Positions 18,929 through 26,529 of a stretch of DNA of 64,000 nucleotides are shown piece by piece. The DNA lies in the NCBI RefSeq assembly GCF_900110885.1, contig NZ_FOFJ01000002.1, positions 154,849 to 218,848 on the forward strand, written 5' to 3'. How positions within the stretch are numbered: position 1 is the first letter of the stretch; each line of letters starts with the position of its first letter. Source of the DNA: Azotobacter beijerinckii (GTDB lineage Bacteria > Pseudomonadota > Gammaproteobacteria > Pseudomonadales > Pseudomonadaceae). The position numbers were made by a program, and so were the translations under genes. The notes under the pieces are model-generated. The model was not told the DNA's origin. It worked only from the letters and a program-made list of their open reading frames with translations, and ran no database searches.

Positions 18929-21067
18929 ATGCACACTCTGTTTCTCGCCCCCACCGGTTACGCCGTCGGCCTCAACTCCATCAGCCTCGGCCTGATCCGC
19001 ACCCTCGAGCAGGCCGGCCTGAAGGTCGGCTTCTTCAAGCCGATCGCCCAACCCTTCCCCATCGACCAGGGTCACGAGCGCTCCTGCCTGCTGGTCGAGC
19101 GCACCCTGGGCCGGAGCACGCCCGAACCGGTGCTGCTGGATCAGGTGGAGCGCCAGCTGGCCGACGGCGACATCGACCTGCTGCTGGAGGACGTGGTCAG
19201 CCGCTACCAGCAGGCCGCCGCCGGCAAGGACGTGGTGATCGTCGAGGGCATGGTGCCGACCCGCGATACCGACTACTCCGCCTACCTCAACCCCCTGCTG
19301 GCCAAGAGCCTGAACGCCGAGCTCATCCTGATCGCCGCCCAAGGCAAGGACAGCCTCAAGCAACTGGCCGAACGCATCGAGATCCAGGCCCAGTTGTTCG
19401 GTGGCGCCAAGGACCCGAAGGTGCTCGGCACGATCATCAACAAGATCGACAGCGAGGACGGCGTCCCGGCGTTCGTCGAGCGCCTCAAGGAGCATCTGCC
19501 GCTGCTCGGCAGCGCCGACTTCCAGCTGCTCGGCGCCATTCCCTTCGCCGAAGAGCTGAATGCCCTGCGCACCCGCGACGTGGCCGAGCTGCTCGGCGCC
19601 CAGGTGCTCAGCGCCGGCGAGGCCGACCAGCGCCGGGTGAACAAGATCGTCCTGTGCGCCCGCGCCGTGCCCAGCACCGTGCCGCTGCTGCAACCGGGCG
19701 TGCTGGTGGTGACCCCGGGCGATCGCGACGACATCATCCTTGCCGCCAGCCTGGCCTCGCTCAACGGCGTGAGGCTGGCCGGCCTGCTGCTGTGCAGCGA
19801 CTTCGCGCCGGACCCGCGCATCATGGAACTGTGCAAGGCGGCCCTGGACGGCGGTCTGCCGGTGATGAGCGTGACCACCGGCTCCTACGACACCGCCACC
19901 AGCCTGTTCGCCCTGAACAAGGAAACCCCGGCGGACGACATCGAGCGCGCCAGCCGCGTCACCGACTTCATCGCCAGGCACCTGCACCCGGAGTACCTGC
20001 ACTCCCGCTGCAGCCTGCCGCGCGAGCTGCATCTGTCTGCGCCGGCGTTCCGCTACCAGTTGGTCAAGCGCGCCCAGGAAGCCGACAAGCGCATCGTCCT
20101 GCCCGAAGGCAACGAGCCGCGCACCATCCGCGCCGCCGCCATCTGCCAGGAGCGCGGCATCGCCCGCTGCGTGCTGCTGGCCAAGCCGGAGGAAGTCCAG
20201 GCCGTGGCCCGCGAACAGGGCATCGCCCTGCCGGCCGGCCTGGAGATCCTCGATCCGGACGACATCCGCGCGCAATACATCGCCCCGATGGTGAAAATGC
20301 GCACAGGCAAGGGCCTCACCCCGGAGATGGCCGACGAGCAGCTCAAGGACACCGTGGTGCTCGGCACCATGATGCTGGCGCTGGACGAAGTGGACGGCCT
20401 GGTTTCCGGCGCCGTGCACACCACCGCCAACACCATCCGCCCGGCCCTGCAGTTGATCAAGACCGCCCCGGGCTACAACCTGGTGTCCTCGGTGTTCTTC
20501 ATGCTGCTGCCGGACCAGGTGCTGGTCTACGGCGACTGCGCGGTGAACCCCAATCCGAGCGCCGGCGAGCTGGCCGAAATCGCCCTGCAGAGCGCCGAGT
20601 CCGCCGTGGCCCTCGGCGTGCATCCGCGCGTGGCGATGATCAGCTACTCCACCGGCGACTCCGGCAGCGGCGCCGAGGTGGACAAGGTCCGCGAAGCCAC
20701 CCGCATCGCCCAGGAGCGCGCGCCCGGCCTGCCGATCGACGGCCCGCTGCAGTACGATGCCGCCTCCGTGGCCAGCGTCGGCAAGCAGAAGGCGCCGAAC
20801 AGCCCGGTCGCCGGCCAGGCCACCGTGTTCGTGTTCCCCGACCTGAACACCGGCAACACCACCTACAAGGCGGTGCAACGCAATGCCAACTGCATCAGCG
20901 TCGGCCCGATGCTGCAGGGCCTGGCCAAACCGGTGAACGATCTGTCGCGCGGCGCGCTGGTGGACGACATCGTCTTCACTATCGCCCTCACCGCGCTTCA
21001 GGCCGCCAGCATCGCCAAGCAGAAGCGGCAGAAGGCCCTGGAACAGGGCCAGGTGATCGAGGCCTGA
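18929..21067 (+). CDS. pta: Phosphate acetyltransferase (long form)
   Basis: 712 residues from the ATG at 18929 (MHTLFLAPTG). It has the long three-part architecture of Pseudomonas and enterobacterial Pta: an N-terminal P-loop-like domain (about 1-230, MVPTRDTDYSAYLNPLLAKSL), a central DRTGG domain (about 230-370) and the catalytic PTA_PTB domain (about 390-712, KRIVLPEGNEPRTIRAA, SGAVHTTANTIRPALQ, FVFPDLNTGNTTYKA). It converts acetyl-CoA plus phosphate to acetyl phosphate and CoA, paired with AckA. It looks intact. Confidence 0.97.
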   Translation: MHTLFLAPTGYAVGLNSISLGLIRTLEQAGLKVGFFKPIAQPFPIDQGHERSCLLVERTLGRSTPEPVLLDQVERQLADGDIDLLLEDVVSRYQQAAAGKDVVIVEGMVPTRDTDYSAYLNPLLAKSLNAELILIAAQGKDSLKQLAERIEIQAQLFGGAKDPKVLGTIINKIDSEDGVPAFVERLKEHLPLLGSADFQLLGAIPFAEELNALRTRDVAELLGAQVLSAGEADQRRVNKIVLCARAVPSTVPLLQPGVLVVTPGDRDDIILAASLASLNGVRLAGLLLCSDFAPDPRIMELCKAALDGGLPVMSVTTGSYDTATSLFALNKETPADDIERASRVTDFIARHLHPEYLHSRCSLPRELHLSAPAFRYQLVKRAQEADKRIVLPEGNEPRTIRAAAICQERGIARCVLLAKPEEVQAVAREQGIALPAGLEILDPDDIRAQYIAPMVKMRTGKGLTPEMADEQLKDTVVLGTMMLALDEVDGLVSGAVHTTANTIRPALQLIKTAPGYNLVSSVFFMLLPDQVLVYGDCAVNPNPSAGELAEIALQSAESAVALGVHPRVAMISYSTGDSGSGAEVDKVREATRIAQERAPGLPIDGPLQYDAASVASVGKQKAPNSPVAGQATVFVFPDLNTGNTTYKAVQRNANCISVGPMLQGLAKPVNDLSRGALVDDIVFTIALTALQAASIAKQKRQKALEQGQVIEA

Positions 21068-21082
21068 CAGGCCGGTGCTGGC

Positions 21083-21154
21083 GCCGCCACACGGAAGCGG
21101 TCCGAACGGGTTCCGCAGCCGCTGCGGCGGGCGCCCGGCCCGGGATGACCTTCC
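21083..21154 (+). pseudogene. Decayed fragment of the TPR gene at 15442-17151
   Basis: Collinear with 16468-16534 of the TPR gene. Two blocks are identical (21083-21097 equals 16468-16482, 15 bases; 21138-21154 equals 16518-16534, 17 bases), separated by 40 versus 35 bases of partly matching sequence, and similarity fades after about 21180. The different spacing shifts the frame and no long reading frame continues, so this is a relic. It lies between pta and the caspase-like gene. Confidence 0.65.
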
Positions 21155-21234
21155 GGCCGCGGCAGCAGATCCGGCAGTTGCCGGCGTCCGGTGCCGCGGG
21201 CGGCGCGCGCAACAGCGCTTCGCCCCGCCTTTCG

Positions 21235-22017
21235 CTATCGAGAGACGCTCATCCCGTGGACTTCCGGCACCGGTAGCGAACGCGCCCAGCCCTTCAGGTC
21301 GCCGCCCCTGGGAAAGCCCGTGAAGGTGGGGCCTTCGAAGCGGAAGGTGGTGAGACCGCCGCCGAGCTGTCTGCGCACCCCGGCCGTCACCGGCACCCCC
21401 CAGGCGCTGGCGAGCGCCGAGACCAGGCGTTGCCCGTCGCGGCCGGCGCCCACCCGACAGCCGTGCAGCTCGGCACTGCCGAACGGGGCGAAGATCCCGG
21501 CGAGGGGCGCGACGAAGCGCGCCAGGCTGTCGAGGAACGTCACGCCGAATTCGGAGCTGATCTCCGAGCCCGTCCCGACCGTCACCCCCATCGACCCCGG
21601 ACTGCCGTGACCGTGGAAACGCAGGAGCACCACGTTGCCCGCACCGGCCTGCGCCTGGATCTGGCGCATCGCCTCCTGGACGCCGTTGCACATCCCGAAG
21701 TTGACGACCGGCACACCGCCGGTACCGCGAATGGCCGCGTCCTCGTAGCCCATGTCCTTCGACTGGGTCAGGTCGACCGAATCGATCACCTGAAGGTTCT
21801 CGCCTTCGCTCAGGGCGCGCCAGGTGCTCTGCCCCACCACGCCGTCGGCGATCAGATAGCCCTTCTCCAGCTGGAAACCGTGCACCGCCTCGCGGGTCTT
21901 CGCGCCGTAGATGCCGTCCACGACCAGGTAGGCGCCCTGCCGCATCTTTCGGTTGAGGAGGATCTGCACGGCCACGACGCTGGGCAGCCGGTCGCCGTAT
22001 CGAAGCAGGGAGTACAT
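21235..22017 (-). CDS. Caspase-fold protein with N-terminal peptidoglycan-binding domain
   Basis: 260 residues; the ATG at 22017 has GGAGG five bases upstream. Residues of about 10-70 form a PG_binding_1-type domain (VAVQILLNRKMRQG, DGIYGAKTREAVHGFQ, ADGVVGQSTWRAL). The C-terminal domain resembles clan-CD (caspase/CHAT/DUF4347-like) peptidases: a strand ending in the histidine motif LLRFHGHGS (H135 or H137) and a strand ending in the cysteine motif AELHGCRVG (C187), then a helix LVSALASAWGVPVTAG. The His-Cys dyad is intact. No signal peptide is visible, so how it would meet cell wall is unclear. It lies upstream of, and is read away from, pta. Assignment to the caspase fold is by motif order and is an inference. 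Confidence 0.75.
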   Translation of the reverse strand: MYSLLRYGDRLPSVVAVQILLNRKMRQGAYLVVDGIYGAKTREAVHGFQLEKGYLIADGVVGQSTWRALSEGENLQVIDSVDLTQSKDMGYEDAAIRGTGGVPVVNFGMCNGVQEAMRQIQAQAGAGNVVLLRFHGHGSPGSMGVTVGTGSEISSEFGVTFLDSLARFVAPLAGIFAPFGSAELHGCRVGAGRDGQRLVSALASAWGVPVTAGVRRQLGGGLTTFRFEGPTFTGFPRGGDLKGWARSLPVPEVHGMSVSR

Positions 22018-22203
22018 GAAGGCCTCCGCCAGGTCAAAGGATGGGGTATGCCGTCCATGGACCGGACTCCCGGCTCACACCCCACCGAAGACCGCACCGG
22101 CCGCAGGCGGGCAATCCGTGCCGGGTGAGTTCTGAATGTAGACGCTGGTGCCGGAAACGCCACGGCGTCGAGGCCGTACCCATGCCGTCCGACGCGCCGC
22201 CCC

Positions 22204-22908
22204 TCAGCGCGCCGAATGCCCGCGAGCCGCGGCGGCATCCCGCGCGGCATCGCCGTACAGGCCATCCAGGCTGTTGACCATCACCACCGCCTCGGTTCGG
22301 TTGTGCACCTTGAGCACCCGAAAGACCGCCGCCAGATGGATCTTCACCGTGCCTTCGCAGATGCCCAGCTCGCGGGCGATGAGCTTGTTGGGCTTGCCCT
22401 GGGAGAGCAGGCGCAGCACCTCGATCTGCCGCTCGGTGAGCTGGCGCTGCAGCAACTCCAGCGCATCGGCGGAGTCGTGCGGGAGCGCGGCCTTCTCCAG
22501 GGAGCCGGAGAAGCCGGGCAGGCCGAGGACGATCGGCGGGATATAGGTGCCGCCGACCAGCACCAGGCGCACGGCGGAGAGCAGGATCTCGGCGTTGTAG
22601 GCCTTGGGCAGGTAGCCGCGCACGCCGAGGTCGAGCAGCGCGCGGATCAGCGAAGGATCGTCGGAGCCGGAGAGCACGATCAGCGGCAACGCAGGATGAC
22701 GCTCGCGCAGCCGGGCGATGTGCTCGCAGTCGCGGGCGCCGGGCATCGCCAGGTCGACCAGCGCCAGGTCCGGCGCCTCGCCGGCGGCCGCGAAGAGTTC
22801 GTCGAGACGGCCGGCGCAGCGGAACTCCACGTCCTCGCCCAGTTGCGCCAGCTTGGCTTGCACCGCCGCGACGATCAGCGCGTGATCGTCGGCAATCAGG
22901 ATCTTCAT
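22204..22908 (-). CDS. LuxR/NarL-family response regulator
   Basis: 234 residues from the ATG at 22908 (MKILIADDHAL). A receiver domain (about 1-120) has the acidic pair DD near residues 7-8, the phospho-acceptor in LALVDLAMPG (D about 54), the conserved serine in VLSGSDD and lysine in YLPKAYN. A LuxR-type HTH follows at about 150-215 (LTERQIEVLRLLSQGKPNKLIARELG, GTVKIHL). There is no histidine kinase in the neighbourhood, so the input is unknown. It is divergent from the TraB/GumN gene and upstream of the caspase-like gene on the same strand with a 186-bp gap; either could be a target. Confidence 0.92.
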   Translation of the reverse strand: MKILIADDHALIVAAVQAKLAQLGEDVEFRCAGRLDELFAAAGEAPDLALVDLAMPGARDCEHIARLRERHPALPLIVLSGSDDPSLIRALLDLGVRGYLPKAYNAEILLSAVRLVLVGGTYIPPIVLGLPGFSGSLEKAALPHDSADALELLQRQLTERQIEVLRLLSQGKPNKLIARELGICEGTVKIHLAAVFRVLKVHNRTEAVVMVNSLDGLYGDAARDAAAARGHSAR

Positions 22909-23063
22909 CGTTGTCCGTGCCTTTCCGAAGCTGCCGCACCCGGACTCCCATACGTCACACGGCAGACCCACAGCATAGGCCACTCCGCCTAGAACAACGG
23001 CCCTATGGCCGGGCTTCCCGACGACCTGAAAGAATGCCGGCAGCCCGCCCGGAGTCGCCGCGC

Positions 23064-24008
23064 ATGGAAATCCGTCTGTGTCTGGCCCTCGGCGCCCTGC
23101 TCGCCGGTCTGGCCGTGGGCGGCCCGGGCATCGCCGCCGGCCCGACCGCCGCCACGGCCCCGGAGGGCTGGCGCGCCGACCGGGGCGTGCTGTTTCGCGT
23201 CGTCTCCCGCCGCCACGCGCCGCGCGGCGCCGCCGCACCGCAACCGGCCTTCAGCCTGATCCTCGGCACCCTGCACTTCGGCTCGCCCGAAGCACTGGGC
23301 CTCGATTCGCCGCGGCTGCAGGAGCGGATCGGCCAGATGCACGGCTTCATCGGCGAAGTGGACGACCGCGAGCCCTGGCGCCCGGCCTTGCAGCGCTACC
23401 GCCTGCTCGACGGCGCCGCCACGTTGCCCGGGCTGATCGGCGCGCGGCGCTTCGCCCGGCTCGCCGAACGCCTGCCGCTGCCCGGCGCCGAGCTGCCGCG
23501 CCTGCGTCCCTGGGTGGTGCTGGCGCTGCTCGAAGGCCGCGGCGAAATCCCCACGCCGGTGCCGCTGGACGAGCACCTGCAACGCTGGGCCGAGCAGCGC
23601 GGACTGCGGGTCCGCGCCCTGGAAACCCTGGAGCAGCAGCTGGCGGCGCTCGACTGCGTGCCGCCACAGGAGCAGGCCCTGGTGCTGCGCCAGCGCCTGG
23701 ACCGGGCCGACGACGGGCGCGCCGCGGCCGAGCGGGTACTCGGCTACTACCGCACCGGCGACCTGCCGGCCTGGTTCGACGAGGAACTCGCCAGCCCCGG
23801 CCTGGACCGCCAGGCGGCGGCGCTGGAGGCCCGCGCCCGCGACTGCCTGCTGGACTCGCGCAACCGCCGCTGGCTGCCCCGGCTGGCCGCCGAGCTGCGC
23901 CAGGGCGGGGTGTTCGTCGCCGTCGGCGCGCTGCACCTGACCGGTCCCGCTGGGTTGCTCGAAGGCCTGCGCCGGCACGGCTACGCTGTCTACCCAGAGC
24001 CCCCCTGA
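23064..24008 (+). CDS. TraB/GumN-family protein
   Basis: 314 residues from the ATG at 23064 (GGAG 9-10 bases upstream), with a signal peptide (LCLALGALLAGLAVGGPGIAAG). The family hallmarks are at both ends: LILGTLHFGS near the N-terminus and VAVGALHLTGPAGLLEGLRRHGYAVYP at the C-terminus. The TraB/GumN superfamily has an EreA/ChaN-like fold and is thought to include peptidases or hydrolases using conserved Glu and His, but most bacterial members lack an assigned substrate. The next gene starts 15 bp later, so the two are likely co-transcribed. Confidence 0.87.
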   Translation: MEIRLCLALGALLAGLAVGGPGIAAGPTAATAPEGWRADRGVLFRVVSRRHAPRGAAAPQPAFSLILGTLHFGSPEALGLDSPRLQERIGQMHGFIGEVDDREPWRPALQRYRLLDGAATLPGLIGARRFARLAERLPLPGAELPRLRPWVVLALLEGRGEIPTPVPLDEHLQRWAEQRGLRVRALETLEQQLAALDCVPPQEQALVLRQRLDRADDGRAAAERVLGYYRTGDLPAWFDEELASPGLDRQAAALEARARDCLLDSRNRRWLPRLAAELRQGGVFVAVGALHLTGPAGLLEGLRRHGYAVYPEPP

Positions 24009-24023
24009 TTCCCGGAGAACATC

Positions 24024-24803
24024 TTGAAGTCGCTGCTCAAGGCTGTCGCGCTGCTGGCGCTGCCGATCCTCGCCGGCTACCTCGCCTGGCTGGGGCTGTC
24101 CGGTTCGCCGCAGGACACGGCGACCCTGGAACAGCGCCTGAACCAGGAACTGCAGGGCTATCACTGTGCCGAGCTGGTCGCCAACGTCGGCGCGGACGGC
24201 GCGGTCCGGGTGGTGGGCCACCTGCCGCGCATGGAAGACCTGCCCCGGCTGCGCCAGTCCATCGAGGCGCTGCCCGGCGTGAAGGTCGCGGAATTCGAGC
24301 TGGCCGTGCGCATCTGGCCGCACTGCGAAACCCTGGCCCTGCTCAAGCCCTGGCGCGAGCGCAACCTCGACGGCCGGCACGGCCTGACGATCAAGCCGGA
24401 CACCGGCCACCCGCTGCTCTTCACCGAGGGCGAGCGGATCGTGATCCGGCTGCAGCAGGCGGATTTCGACGGCTATCTCTACGTCGACTACTACACCGCC
24501 GACGGCAACGTCATCCACCTCTACCCGAACCGCCGGGAGCCCGACAGCGGCCGGCAGATCCGCGCCGGCGAAAACTTCACGGTCGGCGAGCGCAGCCCCG
24601 AGGGCTGGGAAATCGGTCCGCCGTTCGGCCAGGAGCTGATCAGCGCGATCGCCGTGGCCACCCCGCTCTACCCCGGCGAACGGGCGGAGTTCGAACCCGC
24701 CGCGGCCTACCTGCCGCAGCTGCGCCAGCTGCTCGAGGCACGCCGGGACGACCCGGCGCTGGTCGCCGACTTCCTCTTCCTGGAAACCGCGCCGGCGCCG
24801 TAG
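24024..24803 (+). CDS. DUF4384-domain protein with BON-like region
   Basis: 259 residues starting from a TTG at 24024, supported by CGGAG nine bases upstream and an immediate hydrophobic segment (LKAVALLALPILAGYLAWLGL), so it is a membrane-anchored or exported protein. Residues of about 30-100 resemble a BON-type alpha/beta unit (LEQRLNQELQGYHCAELVANVGADGAVRVVGHL). The C-terminal ~130 residues are DUF4384-like (YLYVDYYTADGNVIHLYPN and GPPFGQELISAIAVATPLY). DUF4384 domains are commonly attached to caspase-like proteases or Ser/Thr kinases; here a caspase-fold gene lies nearby and the kinase PpkA about 2 kb away. Function unknown. Confidence 0.8.
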   Translation: MKSLLKAVALLALPILAGYLAWLGLSGSPQDTATLEQRLNQELQGYHCAELVANVGADGAVRVVGHLPRMEDLPRLRQSIEALPGVKVAEFELAVRIWPHCETLALLKPWRERNLDGRHGLTIKPDTGHPLLFTEGERIVIRLQQADFDGYLYVDYYTADGNVIHLYPNRREPDSGRQIRAGENFTVGERSPEGWEIGPPFGQELISAIAVATPLYPGERAEFEPAAAYLPQLRQLLEARRDDPALVADFLFLETAPAP

Positions 24804-24807
24804 CCGC

Positions 24808-24834
24808 CAGGGCGCCCGTCAGGCCGGCGCCCTG
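24808..24834. terminator. Bidirectional hairpin terminator between convergent genes
   Basis: CAGGGCGCC and GGCGCCCTG form a perfect 9-bp stem around a nine-base loop, five bases after the DUF4384 stop. It overlaps the 3' end of the convergent peptidoglycan-binding gene. It can serve both directions; neither side has a clear T-run. Confidence 0.55.
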
Positions 24835-25217
24835 ACCGCGCAGTTCGTCACGGCCATCACGCTGAGCGGCTGCAACTCGACCGACTCCTCGGGGGCGACC
24901 CTCGGCAGCAACCGATCCAGCCGCGCCAGGGTGTTGCGGCCGACGCGGCCGTCCCACTGGTCGGGCTGGCGCGGAAACTCCCGGCGCTGGAAGGCGAGCA
25001 CCGCCTCGTGGGTTTCCGTACCGAACCGGCCGTCCGGCGCACCGGCCGGTCCGGCGGGAAAGGACCGCGGCAGCGCAAAGCCGAGCGCCGCAAGGGCCTG
25101 CTGGATGCGCCGCACCGCCTCCGGCTCGTCCGCGGGCGGCGCCCGCTTGACGACCGGGCCGCCCGAGGCGGCACTGTCGAGCCGGGCGTTGCCGGCGAGG
25201 ATTGCGGATTCAAGCAC
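24819..25217 (-). CDS. Peptidoglycan-binding-domain protein, last gene of the T6SS left operon
   Basis: 132 residues from the GTG at 25217, chosen for its GGGGAGG site eight bases upstream; a GTG at 25250 would add eleven residues. The central part is a PG_binding_1-like domain (AVRRIQQALAALGFALP, DGRFGTETHEAVLAFQRREF, GRVGRNTLARLDRLL). The tail has one cysteine (TNCAV). No signal peptide is seen. It follows the HExxH gene closely and probably belongs to the ppkA-ompA run. Its likely role is contact with cell wall or recognition of its partner genes, which is an inference. Confidence 0.7.
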   Translation of the reverse strand: MLESAILAGNARLDSAASGGPVVKRAPPADEPEAVRRIQQALAALGFALPRSFPAGPAGAPDGRFGTETHEAVLAFQRREFPRQPDQWDGRVGRNTLARLDRLLPRVAPEESVELQPLSVMAVTNCAVRAPA

Positions 25218-25253
25218 GGCGAGGGCCTCCCCTTCGTTCCGGCCGCGCACGGC

Positions 25254-25841
25254 TCATGGCAGCAGCCTCGCCCTGCCCAGATAGTCGCGCAGCGGCTGGT
25301 CGAACTGGCGAGCCGCCTGCACCGTTCCGGTCCACAGCGACTGGGCCATCGGATGGTGCACCGGATCGTGCCGGGTATCCCGGTCGTACTTGTCGTGGAC
25401 CGCCTGCATCAGCGCCTGGCCGAAGTGGGCCTGCACCGCCCGGATCTCCTGCAGCCCCGCCGCCGTGCTGGGATAGTCGCGCCGCTGCAGGACCGCCAGT
25501 TCGCGGAAGAGGTCGCGGGCCAGCAGCGCGCCGATCAGGTAGTGGGTCTGCTCGTGGCCGAGCAAGGCGTCCTGCTCGGCCCTGGGCCAGCCGAACAGGA
25601 AAGCCGCCACCCACGACCGGGCGCGGTCGAAATTCACCGTCACGCTCGGCTCCGCGCTGATTCGGAAACGTCGCGGGCCGCTGCCCGGCAGCGGCACCAG
25701 ACGCAGCGGCCCGAGGTTCAGACCGACCGCGGTCTGGGCCGCGATGGCGAAGACGCCGGGCGCCGGCGTCGGCAGGGTGCGCCGGCTGAAGTCGTTCCAG
25801 GTCAGGACCCGGTCCAGGGCATTGGCGGGCAGCAAGGGCAT
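25254..25841 (-). CDS. HExxH (DUF922-like) putative metalloprotease
   Basis: 195 residues from the ATG at 25841, which has CGGAGG seven bases upstream; the longer frame starting at 25910 would overlap the ompA gene. It contains LLGHEQTHYLIGALLARDL with HEQTH at residues 96-100, a zinc-site signature in the context seen in DUF922-type predicted Zn proteases (HExxHxxIG). No signal peptide is visible. It sits between the OmpA-like and peptidoglycan-binding genes. Its substrate is unknown, and the third zinc ligand cannot be named from sequence alone. Confidence 0.65.
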   Translation of the reverse strand: MPLLPANALDRVLTWNDFSRRTLPTPAPGVFAIAAQTAVGLNLGPLRLVPLPGSGPRRFRISAEPSVTVNFDRARSWVAAFLFGWPRAEQDALLGHEQTHYLIGALLARDLFRELAVLQRRDYPSTAAGLQEIRAVQAHFGQALMQAVHDKYDRDTRHDPVHHPMAQSLWTGTVQAARQFDQPLRDYLGRARLLP

Positions 25842-25866
25842 CTCGGAGCCTCCGGGCAGGACGCCT

Positions 25867-26454
25867 TCAGCGGGGCGTGGCGGTAATTTCCACCCGCCGG
25901 TTGGCCGCACTGCGCGGATCGGCCGGGTCGAGCAGTTCGCCGAAGCCCCGGCCCTCGGCGCCGATCCGCGAGCCCTGGACGCCCTGGTCGATCAGGTAGG
26001 CCTTGACCGAGGCGGCGCGGCGCCGGGAGAGGGCCTGGTTGTACTGGGCCGACCCCACCGCGTCGGTATGGCCGATGACCGTGAAGGCGTAGTTCGCCAG
26101 CTCGCCGGAGGACAGGGCGCTGGCCAGCTTCTGCAGCACCGCATGGGAGGCCGGCGACAGCCGGTCGGAGTCGAAGTCGAACTGCACGCGCATCGACAGG
26201 GAGCCGCTCGGCGCCTGGCCGGCCTGCCCCGCGGCGCTGCCGCCCTTCGCCGCCGCGCCGGGACGCAGCCCGCGGGTCCGCGCCTCGCCCGCCGCCCCGG
26301 CCTCCCCGCCCTTGAGCTGGCGCACCATCTCGTCCACCGAGAGCGCGTTGTCGTCCGCGCCCCGCACCGGCCCGGCGACGGACAGGGCCAGCAGAACGCC
26401 GCACAGCGCGCCGCAGAGGAGCGGCCCGCGCGTGGAAGAAGATGCCGCAAACAT
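25867..26454 (-). CDS. OmpA-family peptidoglycan-associated protein
   Basis: 195 residues, with a signal peptide (LLCGALCGVLLALSVAGPVRGA). A linker of about 60 residues rich in G and A is followed by a complete C-terminal OmpA domain (about 85-195): VQFDFDSDRLSP, VIGHTDAVGSAQYNQALSRRRAASVKAYL, and the C-terminal SAANRRVEITATP with the Asp/Arg pair that binds diaminopimelate. It is periplasmic, and without a barrel or lipobox it is probably soluble. It lies 75 bp after ppkA. With TssL (also OmpA-tailed) this T6SS locus encodes two peptidoglycan-binding OmpA domains. Confidence 0.9.
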   Translation of the reverse strand: MFAASSSTRGPLLCGALCGVLLALSVAGPVRGADDNALSVDEMVRQLKGGEAGAAGEARTRGLRPGAAAKGGSAAGQAGQAPSGSLSMRVQFDFDSDRLSPASHAVLQKLASALSSGELANYAFTVIGHTDAVGSAQYNQALSRRRAASVKAYLIDQGVQGSRIGAEGRGFGELLDPADPRSAANRRVEITATPR

Positions 26455-26529
26455 GGTGGTGCCCTCGTGCAGACGTTGAGGCCTCCTGGCGTGGCTTGCA
26501 CTCCCGTCCCAAAGCCTAGCAGAGGCAGC

